From NCBI RefSeq assembly GCF_016859125.1, contig NZ_CP069338.1, positions 7,937,501 through 8,001,500 on the forward strand: 64,000 nucleotides of DNA, written 5' to 3'. Each line of letters starts with the position of its first letter. Within the stretch, counting starts at the first letter, position 1. Below the pieces are notes generated by a model. It was not told the origin of the DNA and did no database searches. It saw only the letters and a program-made list of their open reading frames with translations. Shown here in pieces: positions 51,632-60,754 of the stretch. The position numbers were made by a program, and so were the translations under genes. Origin of the DNA: Archangium violaceum (lineage in GTDB: Bacteria; Myxococcota; Myxococcia; Myxococcales; Myxococcaceae).

Positions 51632-52573
51632 ATGCGGGATCTGACCGATTTACTGCGCAGGATACTTAGCAGCGTCGAGCCTTCGCAGGAGGAGACGGAG
51701 GGCGCGCAGCGCAGCCACCGCTACCTCCGGGACATCCTGGTGACCGGAAACATGGAGTCGATCATCCGGGATCATTTCCTGAGCGGTAGCTACCCACGGG
51801 CAACCGCCATTCGTCCGCTCGATGACGTGGACATCATCTTCGTCGTGGATCCTGGCCATTGGAAGACGCCGAGTGTCGGCGCTTTCCCTGACCCTGGCGC
51901 GGTGCTTCAGACCTTCAAACGGGCATTGCAGTGGCGGTATCCGGAGACGGAGCTCCGGGTTCAACGTCGATCCATTCGGCTCCAGATGTGGCATCTGAAT
52001 GTGGACGTGGTCCCCGCGCTCAGCGCGGACGGAAGAGGCAGCGAGCGGCTCCTCATCCCGGACGCCGAAAATGATGGGTGGATCCGCTCCGCGCCCAAAA
52101 TACACGGTGCGCTGGCGACGGAGATCAACCAGAGGCAGGGAGAATTATTCAAGCCGTTGGTGAAGCTGCTCAAGACCTGGAATCGGGGCGCGCCCGAGGA
52201 GCTGCGTTTCAAGTCGTTCTGTGTCGAGACGATTGCTGCGAGGCTGTTCGCTTCAGCCAGGCTACGCTCTCTTCAGACCGGCCTCGTTCAGTTCTTCGAT
52301 TTCGTTTGCTACATCGGCGGTGGCCCGTGTGAATACTCCTGGGGAGGTGATCGTGGCATGTCACTCCGCTTCGGGAATTGTGTGGTGCCGGATACGGCCG
52401 AGGGCATGAACGTGGCGGCCAGCGTCACGAGGCAAGGTCGCGAGTGTTTCCTCCGCCGGGCCGCGGCCAGCCGGAAACGGATCCTCCAAGCGGAGCAAGC
52501 CAGGACATGGAATGAAGCAGAGCGCAAGATCGAGCAGGCGTTTGGAAGCCACCTGCGAGAGCTGGGTTGGTGA
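51632..52573 (+). CDS. CD-NTase (cGAS/DncV-like nucleotidyltransferase), copy 1
   Basis: The 313-residue protein has the nucleotidyltransferase signature LSGSYPRATAIRPLDDVDII, with Gly52-Ser53, Asp65 and Asp67, and the third acidic residue Asp125 in WHLNVDVVPAL. All catalytic acids are present, so it should make a cyclic oligonucleotide. ATG 51632 is chosen; an in-frame TTG at 51611 is less likely. It lies 37 bases after the SAVED gene. The C-terminus ends ELGW, without the terminal Gly of the second copy. Confidence 0.85.
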   Translation: MRDLTDLLRRILSSVEPSQEETEGAQRSHRYLRDILVTGNMESIIRDHFLSGSYPRATAIRPLDDVDIIFVVDPGHWKTPSVGAFPDPGAVLQTFKRALQWRYPETELRVQRRSIRLQMWHLNVDVVPALSADGRGSERLLIPDAENDGWIRSAPKIHGALATEINQRQGELFKPLVKLLKTWNRGAPEELRFKSFCVETIAARLFASARLRSLQTGLVQFFDFVCYIGGGPCEYSWGGDRGMSLRFGNCVVPDTAEGMNVAASVTRQGRECFLRRAAASRKRILQAEQARTWNEAERKIEQAFGSHLRELGW

Positions 52574-52638
52574 CCCTCGGGGCGCTCCCGTGCGCGCGAT
52601 CTTCGCGCCAACGGCATCTACTCTCTCAGGAGGACACC

Positions 52639-53598
52639 ATGCAGGTTCGACAAGCAGTTCATGACTTCATTTCCGCACTCGAGCTCACCACCGCCGAGAG
52701 GACGGCAGCCAGCGACCAGCACAAGTTCCTGCGCGATGGACTCGCCAGCCGGCTGGAGATCGAGCCCGACCATTACCCATTCCTCACCGGTTCCTACGCG
52801 CGGAGCACGGCCATCCGTCCGCTCAAGGACATCGACCTGTTCTGCGTGTTGAAGCGCACGCCCGTGCTCGACCCGGCCATCAGCAGCCCGATGGATGCAC
52901 TCAAAACGGTGCGAGAAGCGCTCGAGGATCAGTACTCGGGCAAGACCGCCGATCCCCAGAACCGCTCGGTGAACATTTCCTTCTCCATCACGGGAATCGC
53001 CTACGATGTCGTCCCTGCGTTCCTCGACAAGGGCAACAGCGAGATCTTCTGGATCCCGGACCTTCAGGCGAAGACCTGGATCCGTTCCAACCCACGTATC
53101 CACGAACGCTTGTCGGTGGAGGCCAACGAGGCCGCGGGCAATGAGCTAAAGCCCCTCACCAAGGCGGTGAAGCACTGGAACCGGCGACAGCCGGACGGGG
53201 CGCGACTGCGGTCGTTCCACATCGAGGTGATGATCTGGGATGTGCTCGTGGCGAAGCCCGATAACCGGCTCGATGGCCTCATCCAGACTTTCGAGGGCCT
53301 GGCTTCTCGCGTGCTCCTCGACACGCCGGATCCGGCGGCGCTGGGGCCACACATCAACCAGGGCATGACCGACGCGGAGAAGACCGCCGCGAAGACACGG
53401 TTGAGCCAGGCGGCCGCGACGCTGAAGGAGGCGCGGGATCTCGCGCAGGCTGGCCACACGGAGCGGGCCCATTACCTCCTGTATGGGATTTTTGGGGATC
53501 CCTACCCGGAGAAGGGAAAGGAGGGGCGCTCAATCGTCACCGGCGTTTCAGCATCCTTGCCGTCCGCGCCGGATGGTCACGGCTCCAGGTTCGGGTAG
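52639..53598 (+). CDS. CD-NTase (cGAS/DncV-like nucleotidyltransferase), copy 2
   Basis: The 319-residue protein has LTGSYARSTAIRPLKDIDLF (Gly51-Ser52, Asp64, Asp66) and Asp123 in AYDVVPAF, so all catalytic acids are kept. AGGAGG lies five bases before ATG 52639. It is a clear paralogue of copy 1, but diverged. It ends GHGSRFG: a C-terminal glycine is what Cap2 conjugates in type II CBASS, and the Cap2-like gene begins six bases downstream. Confidence 0.86.
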   Translation: MQVRQAVHDFISALELTTAERTAASDQHKFLRDGLASRLEIEPDHYPFLTGSYARSTAIRPLKDIDLFCVLKRTPVLDPAISSPMDALKTVREALEDQYSGKTADPQNRSVNISFSITGIAYDVVPAFLDKGNSEIFWIPDLQAKTWIRSNPRIHERLSVEANEAAGNELKPLTKAVKHWNRRQPDGARLRSFHIEVMIWDVLVAKPDNRLDGLIQTFEGLASRVLLDTPDPAALGPHINQGMTDAEKTAAKTRLSQAAATLKEARDLAQAGHTERAHYLLYGIFGDPYPEKGKEGRSIVTGVSASLPSAPDGHGSRFG

Positions 53599-53604
53599 AC
53601 GACA

Positions 53605-55374
53605 GTGCCATTCCCCGACAGTGACCGGCGGCGGTGGTTGGAGGAACTGCGTGTTCTCCACCAACGGCACCCCAACATCCTACGGATTGAGGATCGTCCG
53701 GTGACCTTCGCCGAAGGCACGGTCGATACCGCAGTCGGATCTCGGCGATACCGGCTCGTATGGCCGCCGGAGTTTCCCTTGCGCCCGCCTGTTACCTGGG
53801 AGTTGTCGGCCGATGGCGCAGAAGTGATCGACCATCGCGCCCATGGGTACACGTTCCAGGATCTGAGTCTGTGTTTGTTCGCGCATGACCCTCGACGGGG
53901 ATGGCGACCAGAGTACACAGCGGCAGAGGCACTCGATCGGCTCGTGACGTACCTGGAGCAGGAGGCTCGCGGCGAGTTCCCTCGAATCGAGGACATTCCC
54001 CTGACGATGCACTCCATCCGGGTCTCCGTGCCGCTGAGCATCGCGGCGGCGCTGCGTCAGGGGGGCGGATGGGGAATGTTGATGGCACTTGGTAGGGAGG
54101 ACGGGCGACTCCTGCGCGTGATGAGCGTGGATGGAACCTCGCCCTCGCCGCTCATCACCAGACCTCTTGAGGCCGACCTGGAGGCGCCGTGGGTCGCCGC
54201 GCTGGGGTTGAACCATCCGCTGCAGGGCTTGTGGTGCAGGATCAACAAGACCGTGGATCAGCTCCCTTCGTCGCGGCACAGGCTCGAAGGGTGGATTCGG
54301 CAGCAGCTCCCGAACGAACTAGCACGACAGTTGTTCATGGAGCAGGCATTGATCCTGCTGGTGTTGAACGATGGGTTGAGATTCGTCGTCATGAGGACCG
54401 GAACCTCTCCGGACACGAACCCTGAAGAGAGGTTGATCTATGTAAAACCCTTCGAAGAGAACCTCGAGGAGCGCATATTCCGGCGCGTTGACGATCGCCT
54501 GGGGGGCAGCAGGGGGCTCCAGAGCGCGCAGGTCGCGATCGTTGGGGTAGGCAGCCTTGGCAGCAGTGTAGCGGTCGCGCTTGCGAAGGCCGGCGTGGGG
54601 AGGTTCGTGCTCCTCGACCCGGAGTTCCTCGACCCAGAGAACGTGGCGCGGCATGTGGGCGGCGTGGACGAGATCTGTTTGCCCAAGGTGGAGGTCGTGA
54701 GCAGAGCGATCCGTCGGATCAACCCCGCCGCGGAAGTGGTCCAGGTGCAAGCAGCGCTCTCGTTGGATCCTGTCGGCTGGGGCAAGGACCCGACGCAGCA
54801 CCTCATCGAGGTGACACATAACCCGCTGGGCATCGTCGTCTGCGCCACCGCCACGACCGAGGCGGAGAGCGTGGTCAACCATCTGTGTGTGACCCGCGCA
54901 TGCCCCGGGATCTTCGCCGCCGTATTGGGACGCGCGGAGCACGGGCGGGTATTCAGGGTCCTGCCGGGGGTAACGCCCTGCTATCAGTGTGTGCTGAACG
55001 CTCAACACGCGGAGCCCGGCCGATTTCCTCGCTTCGACCGCGTTGACATGGGCGTCCCCGCCTATCAGCAACCAGGACTCCCCGGGCTCGGAATGGACGT
55101 TGAGCAAGTCGCGCTGCTCACCGCGCGGATGACGTTGCAGTCTCTCGGAGAGCGGATCGATGGTGGGCTCGATTATCCGAAGGCTCACGGGGACCACCTG
55201 ATCTGGTCCAATCACGGAGGATGGGCAGTCGATGGTCCGCTTCAGGCGAGGGTGGAGCGCATCCCACGAGATCGCGCATGCCCCGTATGTGGGGTTGGGG
55301 ATGAACTTCCCCTGGCCTCGGAGGAGGAGAAAGAATTGGCTGCTCTGCAAGTGAACCGTTTGAAGAGGTCTTGA
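53605..55374 (+). CDS. cap2: E2-E1 ubiquitin-conjugation-like fusion (Cap2 type)
   Basis: The 589-residue protein has an N-terminal E2-like domain with a candidate catalytic Cys90 in QDLSLCLFAHDP. A linker domain follows, then a ThiF/E1-like adenylating domain with AIVGVGSLGSSVAVALAKAG (about 311-330) and LLDPEFLDPEN. CYQC (459-462) and CPVC (559-562) form a likely zinc site. Cap2 of type II CBASS attaches the nucleotidyltransferase C-terminus to targets and primes it. Translation starts at GTG 53605. No JAB-type isopeptidase (Cap3) gene follows; the next DNA is an IS remnant. Confidence 0.85.
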   Translation: MPFPDSDRRRWLEELRVLHQRHPNILRIEDRPVTFAEGTVDTAVGSRRYRLVWPPEFPLRPPVTWELSADGAEVIDHRAHGYTFQDLSLCLFAHDPRRGWRPEYTAAEALDRLVTYLEQEARGEFPRIEDIPLTMHSIRVSVPLSIAAALRQGGGWGMLMALGREDGRLLRVMSVDGTSPSPLITRPLEADLEAPWVAALGLNHPLQGLWCRINKTVDQLPSSRHRLEGWIRQQLPNELARQLFMEQALILLVLNDGLRFVVMRTGTSPDTNPEERLIYVKPFEENLEERIFRRVDDRLGGSRGLQSAQVAIVGVGSLGSSVAVALAKAGVGRFVLLDPEFLDPENVARHVGGVDEICLPKVEVVSRAIRRINPAAEVVQVQAALSLDPVGWGKDPTQHLIEVTHNPLGIVVCATATTEAESVVNHLCVTRACPGIFAAVLGRAEHGRVFRVLPGVTPCYQCVLNAQHAEPGRFPRFDRVDMGVPAYQQPGLPGLGMDVEQVALLTARMTLQSLGERIDGGLDYPKAHGDHLIWSNHGGWAVDGPLQARVERIPRDRACPVCGVGDELPLASEEEKELAALQVNRLKRS

Positions 55375-55891
55375 CCGAGCTGCGGTGGCTCCTGCGCTGG
55401 AGCCACCTTCACAGGCCGCATGGTCAGTCCCAGGTGCTCCAGGATGGAGCGGGCTCCACCGGGTGCCATGATGGTGGTTCGCACGGTGCGTAGCGGGAGT
55501 CCTCCTGGCGGAGCTCAATGGGTCCACTCTCTCCCTCTTATAGCTGGAGGATCTCGGCACACCGCCAGGCCGCGACATGGCGTCCATACTGCTCGGGCGT
55601 GAGGAACCTTGCTTTCTTGCGGCTCATCCTTCCTCCACGGGTATGCCAGGAAGTGGCGGCGAGACACCTTACCGCCAGTCGCGAGGACGCTGATTCAGAG
55701 GGAGCCGCTGAGGCTCGCTTGCTGGGCTCCACTCCCAGAGGGGGTTCTTCACGGCATGTCCTACCCAGCGGGTGGTGTATAGCGCCACACGAAATCCTTT
55801 GAAGAACGTCCCCTGGAGCGGTCAGACTCCGCATGCGGCGCCGGAGTGGGACCGTCTCTCCCTTGCTGTCCCATCTCGAGCCCGGGGGAAC
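55375..55891 (-). mobile_element. Remnants of transposase genes
   Basis: On the minus strand, 55375-55490 reads TTIMAPGGARSILEHLGLTM followed by RPVKVAPAQEPPQL, like the extreme C-terminus of zinc-binding IS91-type transposases. Near 55540-55627 the start MSRKKARFLTPEQYGRHVAA looks like the beginning of a different transposase-associated protein, cut after 29 residues. Both are fragments. The insertion scar separates the CBASS-like operon from the BREX operon and may have removed genes. Confidence 0.5.
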
Positions 55892-56614
55892 ATGACTGAG
55901 CGTTCACAGATGGCCCAGCTCTTCACGGAGGCGACCCTCCACGCCCTCGCCCGTGAGGAGGTGGTCGGGCGGAGGAACAAGCGGCTGCTCGAGCCGCAGC
56001 GCATCTCCTGGGAGCGCTTTCGCGGCCGCCTGGGGAGTGCGGCGCTCGCCTCCCTGCTGCTCGAGGACGGGGCTGTGACGCACCCCGCGGCCTTCGATGC
56101 GGCGGGCCTCCTCGGCGATTCGGAGCCCCTGGCGGCCCTGTCGGATTCCCAGGTGGAGGCGCTCCTCGCGGGGCTGACCGAGGCGTCTGTGGCCGGCGCC
56201 GGGGCCGACTACCTCCAGGCCCAGGCTCAGCGGCTTGGCATCACCTACCGCTTCGCCCGTTCGAAACTGCCGAGCGGCATCCGGGCCCACCACAAGGTGC
56301 TGGAGCTGCCGGGTAGCGGCGGACTCATCGCCCACCACGTCTGTAGCACCCTGGAGGGCGTCTACTTCCAGGACGTCTTCACCGTGGCCTGTGCGAGCTG
56401 GCAGGAGCGGCTCCTGGCCGGCCTGGTGGCGCTGGAGCTGGGGGTGGGTGGGGTGCTCCCCATCCTGGAGGACCCCACGCTCGAGCAGGTTCGCCAGCGT
56501 CTGCCCACGCCGGACTTCGTCCTCGGGCTGTCGCCGGACAAGGGCGGCCGCTTCAGCAAGGAGGAACTCCGGCCCTGGTTCTCCTCCACCACGACGGAAA
56601 TCGTCCTCGTTTGA
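55892..56614 (+). CDS. Unknown protein encoded directly before pglW
   Basis: The 240-residue protein starts MTERSQMAQLFTEATLHALA and contains a helical first half and a second half with SGIRAHHKVLELPGSGGLIA, then ALELGVGGVLPILEDPTLEQ. No domain is recognised; it is cytoplasmic by appearance. It is encoded nine bases before pglW on the same strand, so it very likely belongs to the BREX type 2 operon. An in-frame start at 55772 would reach into the IS remnant and is rejected. Confidence 0.65.
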   Translation: MTERSQMAQLFTEATLHALAREEVVGRRNKRLLEPQRISWERFRGRLGSAALASLLLEDGAVTHPAAFDAAGLLGDSEPLAALSDSQVEALLAGLTEASVAGAGADYLQAQAQRLGITYRFARSKLPSGIRAHHKVLELPGSGGLIAHHVCSTLEGVYFQDVFTVACASWQERLLAGLVALELGVGGVLPILEDPTLEQVRQRLPTPDFVLGLSPDKGGRFSKEELRPWFSSTTTEIVLV

Positions 56615-56623
56615 GCCGCCCCC

Positions 56624-59600
56624 ATGCCCGCTCAACACCATTCGCTGGGCGAACCCGCCCATGAGGCCGAACGTCAGGCCATCCGGCTCATCGTCGAGGG
56701 TCTGCCGGAGGACTACACCGTCTATTCCAACGCCTGGCTCGTGGAGCGCACCGGCGTGGTGCACGAGCTGGACGTGGTGGTGGTGGCCCCTCATGGCCTC
56801 TATGTCGTGGAGCTCAAGGCGTACCGCGGCGTGGTGCGCGGCACGGACCACGACTGGGACGTCCCCCAGGGCCCCATCCGTAGCCCGCTGAAGAAGAACC
56901 GGCACACCACCCAGGTGCTCGCCAACGAGCTCAAGCGCCTCTCCGCCGAGGCCGCGCGCCGTTGGGTGGAGCACTTCGTCTTCCTCTCTCACGCCTCGGC
57001 CGTCCAGGTGGAGGGCCCCGCCAGCCGCGGTCGCATCCACACGCGCCACACCCTCCTCGAGGCGCTTCAGGACGAGCGCGGCTTCCACGACCGCTGCCCT
57101 CGCGGCGTCTCCCCCGAGGTGGATGAGCATACCCGGCGCACCGTCCACACGCTCCTCTCCCAACAGGATCCGGCCCAGCGCCCCACGACGCGCATCCGCG
57201 GCTGGCGGATTGAATCCACGCTCGAAGCCACCGAGCGCTGGGTGGACCACATGGCGCTCAACGAGCTGGCCCAGACCCGGGCCGTTCTGCGCGTCTATGC
57301 CCTCTCGCCCCTGGCCACCGACGCCGAGCGCAACCACCTGGTGGAGCGGATGCGCTGGGAGGCCCAGGTCCTCCACCGGGTAGGACAGCACCGCGCCATC
57401 CTCCGCGCCGAGCCCTTCTTCGAGGATGACGCGGGCAGGCTCTGCCTGCCGCTCGAAGATTTCCAGGGCGTGACGCTGCCCACCTGGCTCGCCCACCACC
57501 GCAAGCAACTCTCCGGGCGCGAGGGGCTCAAGGCGCTGGCGCACCTGTGGGACGAGGTGGCCGACGCCGTGGCTCATGCCCATGGCCAGGGCGTGGTGCA
57601 CCGGCTGCTGCGGCCCGAGGTGGTGCTGTTGGAGGACAAGGCCCCCGACGCCCAGGTGCGCCTGACGGGATTCGATCTCGCCAAGCAGCTCCAGAGCGGT
57701 CGCACCGTGCACATCACCTCTCTGCAGGACGAGCGCATGCGCTTTGCCGCACCCGAGGTGACGCAGAGCTTCACCAACGCCACGGTGCACTCGGACCAGT
57801 GGGGGCTGGGCTTCCTGCTGGGCTGGTTTCTCACCGGCCGTGCCCTCTTCGAGTCCACCGCGGAGCGCATCCGCCGGGGCGGACCGGTGCTCAGCGTGGC
57901 CATGCACAACGCCCTGGTGCCGCGCTCGCTCGACGAGGCGGTGGGGCGCATGCTCTCACTGCGCCCGGCGGACCGCTTCTCCTCGCTGAAGGAGGCTCGC
58001 GAGGCCGTGGCCGCCGCCGTGGACCCCTCGCGCCGCGCGGGTCGTCGGCCCGAGAGCCCTCAGGTGGACCCGGACGACCTGCCCGAGGACTATCGTCTTG
58101 GCGCGGACTACGAAATCAAGAATAAGCTCGGAGAGGGGGGGCTGGCCACCGTCTACGCCGCCCTGCACCTGGTGAGCGGGCAGATGCGGGCCCTCAAGGT
58201 GGCGCGCAACACCGCCGAGGCCGAGGAGGCGCTCATGGCCGAGTGGCGCGTCCTGGAGCAGCTCGACCACAAGAACATCGTCCGGGTGAAGGACCCGAGC
58301 AACGCGCTGGTGCCGGGGCGCCGCACCCTGGTGATGGACCGAGTCAAGGGTGCGTCCCTCTCGAAGTGGCTTGCCGCGCACCCCAGCCCGGACCGCGACT
58401 CGCAGCGACGCTTCGCCGAGGACCTCTTCGCCGCCCTCGAGTACCTGGAATCCCGCGGCATCACCCACAAGGACCTCAAGCCGGACAACCTCGTGGTGGG
58501 TGAAGCGGGGCTCACCGTCATCGACTTCTCGCTCGCCGGCCACCAGCCGGACGACATCCTCGTGGGCTCCGTCCTCTGGAGGGATCCCACCCTCAAGGCG
58601 TGGGATGCCGCGGCCGACCGCTACGCCGCCGCGCTCGTCCTCCACCAGCTCTTCACGGGCCGCCACCCCTTCGACGGGCGCGTGCCCTCGCCGGACGAGC
58701 TGCCCCACATCGAACCGGACGACTTCGATTCGCCCGGCCTCGCCCGCTTCTTCCAGAAGGCGCTGAGCCCGGAGCGCCGGCAGCGCTTCGCCTCGGCGCG
58801 CGAGATGCGCGAGTTCTTCCGCGAGGCACTGGGCGAACGTGAGCGCTCCCCCCGCTCGGGTCTGCCCTTGCTGTCAGTGGATGCCTCCAACGAGCCGGAG
58901 GCCCCGCTGGGGGCGAGCCGGCTGTCCGGCACCGCAGTGGCCGTGCTTGCCCGGGCGGGAGTTCGGACCAAGGGCGAGCTGGTGGCGTTGCAACCCCAGC
59001 AGCTTTCGACCATCAGCGGGCTCGGCAAGAAGCGGCGCGAGGAGGTGCTCGCCTTCCGCGAGGAGCTGCTGAGCCGCGGCATCCAGCCCTCCGCACAGCA
59101 GAGCGTGCGCCGCGTCCTGCTTCCCGAGGCGGAAGGAGACGAGGCCGAGCTGTCCGTCCTCCAGCTCCCCTCGCCTTTGGAGGGCGCGCTGGTGTCCGCT
59201 GGCTTCCGCTCCGTGGGCCGACTGGCTGGGGCCACTCGCGAGGACCTCACCGCCGTGTCCGGCGTGGGTTCCGGGAAGCTGGCGCAGGTGGTGGAGGCGC
59301 TGGAGCTGTATGTGAACCGGCGCGTGGGGCCGGGGAGCGAGGGCCCGCGCCGCCCCTCCGTGGAAAAGGTGTGGGCAGAGGCCCGCCGGCGTCTGGAGGG
59401 GCGCGAGGAGGCTGTGCTGGCCGCCACCTTCGGGTTCCACGGACCGCCCGCGCAGCGCCAACAGGACGTCGCCGAGCAGCTCGAGCTGTCTCAGCCCGAG
59501 GTGAGCCGCACCCTCAACAACGCTCTCGTCAAGGTGGACCGCGAGGCGCTGGAGGAACTGCGCGAGAGCCTCCATGCGGAGTTGGACGCGGCCGCGGGCG

Positions 59601-60754
59601 TGATGAAGCTGGACGAGTTGGTGGAGCGGCTGCACGAGGCATGGGTGCCCTCGCCTCGGCTGGAGACTGCGGGGCTGGTGCGGCTCATCCAGCGGATGCA
59701 CGAGACGCGGCTGCACCGCATGCCGTTGCCCGAGGAGCCCGAGCAAGAGGTCCTCTTCCTTGCACCGCTGGAGGAGAAGACGCTCCGTTCCTTCGTCGAG
59801 ACGGCGCTGCGGCTGGCCGGGTGGGACGATGGCGAGCCCACCGAGCCGGGCGCGGCCCGTCGCACCTTGCGCGGGGTGCTGCCCGAGTACCTGGGTGACT
59901 TCCTGCGGCTGGCCGTGTACCTGGTGCCCTCACTGCGGCTGACCGCGGACGGGGAGCTGTTCCAGTCTCCCCTGGAGGGCTCGCAGGTGCTGCGCCACGT
60001 GCTGCGCCGCGCCCGGCTGCCGCTGAAGGTGGACGAGCTGTACCGGCAGATGGAGGTCACCTTCGGCGAGCACGGCTGGAACCCCCCAACGCGCGAGGCT
60101 CTGCCCGAAGTGCTGGCGCAGGTGCTGCCTGACTACCGGGTGGTAGGTGACGAGGTGGTGCCCGCCAGCGTTCGCGTGGAGCCGGAGAAGTCCCCCACGA
60201 AGGACCCGCTGCCCTCGGACTTCCTCGTCTCGCAGCGCACCTACAGTGAGGTGGTAGCGGAGCGGCTGCGCGAGGCGGCGAAGGGGCGCGGTTACCGGCT
60301 CGTCGTCGCGCCGCCAGCGTGCCACGTCGAGGTGGCCGACAGCCTCAAGCGCACCCTCGGCGAGAATGCCGTCCTCGTCAGCTTCGAGAAGGAGTTGCTC
60401 CAGCGGATGGAGCCCGACTTCGGCGCCTTCGAGCGGGCCGAGCGCTTCCTTGCGCAGCGGCCGAAGCTGAAGAAGGAGGCGGAGGCGCTGCTGGACGCGC
60501 TGCTTGCCGAGCACGGCCGCCCGGGGAAGGTGGTGGTGCTCGGGGACACCGGCATCCTCGGCGTGTGCGGCGTGGAGAAGGACGTGCCGCGGCGGCTGTA
60601 CGACCGCGTGACGGAGCGCGATCTGGGCTTCTGGGTGTTGGTCATTCCCGGCGTGGTGAGCGAGCGGCAGCCGCTCTTCAACGAGAAGACGCCCGTTCTC
60701 AATCTGCAGGTACTTCCCGTGGATGCACCGCTGGACGCGGAGGCGAGGGACTGA
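56624..60754 (+). CDS. pglW: PglW-like NERD/double-kinase protein of BREX type 2
   Basis: The 1376-residue protein starts with a NERD-like nuclease-related domain (VHELDVVVVAPHGLYVVELK). Two kinase-like domains follow. The first looks inactive: VVHRLLRPEVVLL near 325 and GFDLAK replace HRD and DFG. The second is better conserved: GEGGLATVYAALH near 502, ALKVAR, THKDLKPDN near 613 and DFS. Two helix-hairpin-helix motifs (ISGLGKKRREEVLAF near 796; VSGVGSGKLAQVVEAL near 878) and long helical regions follow. This is the PglW architecture. The stop overlaps the pglX start (TGATG). Confidence 0.88.
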   Translation: MPAQHHSLGEPAHEAERQAIRLIVEGLPEDYTVYSNAWLVERTGVVHELDVVVVAPHGLYVVELKAYRGVVRGTDHDWDVPQGPIRSPLKKNRHTTQVLANELKRLSAEAARRWVEHFVFLSHASAVQVEGPASRGRIHTRHTLLEALQDERGFHDRCPRGVSPEVDEHTRRTVHTLLSQQDPAQRPTTRIRGWRIESTLEATERWVDHMALNELAQTRAVLRVYALSPLATDAERNHLVERMRWEAQVLHRVGQHRAILRAEPFFEDDAGRLCLPLEDFQGVTLPTWLAHHRKQLSGREGLKALAHLWDEVADAVAHAHGQGVVHRLLRPEVVLLEDKAPDAQVRLTGFDLAKQLQSGRTVHITSLQDERMRFAAPEVTQSFTNATVHSDQWGLGFLLGWFLTGRALFESTAERIRRGGPVLSVAMHNALVPRSLDEAVGRMLSLRPADRFSSLKEAREAVAAAVDPSRRAGRRPESPQVDPDDLPEDYRLGADYEIKNKLGEGGLATVYAALHLVSGQMRALKVARNTAEAEEALMAEWRVLEQLDHKNIVRVKDPSNALVPGRRTLVMDRVKGASLSKWLAAHPSPDRDSQRRFAEDLFAALEYLESRGITHKDLKPDNLVVGEAGLTVIDFSLAGHQPDDILVGSVLWRDPTLKAWDAAADRYAAALVLHQLFTGRHPFDGRVPSPDELPHIEPDDFDSPGLARFFQKALSPERRQRFASAREMREFFREALGERERSPRSGLPLLSVDASNEPEAPLGASRLSGTAVAVLARAGVRTKGELVALQPQQLSTISGLGKKRREEVLAFREELLSRGIQPSAQQSVRRVLLPEAEGDEAELSVLQLPSPLEGALVSAGFRSVGRLAGATREDLTAVSGVGSGKLAQVVEALELYVNRRVGPGSEGPRRPSVEKVWAEARRRLEGREEAVLAATFGFHGPPAQRQQDVAEQLELSQPEVSRTLNNALVKVDREALEELRESLHAELDAAAGVMKLDELVERLHEAWVPSPRLETAGLVRLIQRMHETRLHRMPLPEEPEQEVLFLAPLEEKTLRSFVETALRLAGWDDGEPTEPGAARRTLRGVLPEYLGDFLRLAVYLVPSLRLTADGELFQSPLEGSQVLRHVLRRARLPLKVDELYRQMEVTFGEHGWNPPTREALPEVLAQVLPDYRVVGDEVVPASVRVEPEKSPTKDPLPSDFLVSQRTYSEVVAERLREAAKGRGYRLVVAPPACHVEVADSLKRTLGENAVLVSFEKELLQRMEPDFGAFERAERFLAQRPKLKKEAEALLDALLAEHGRPGKVVVLGDTGILGVCGVEKDVPRRLYDRVTERDLGFWVLVIPGVVSERQPLFNEKTPVLNLQVLPVDAPLDAEARD

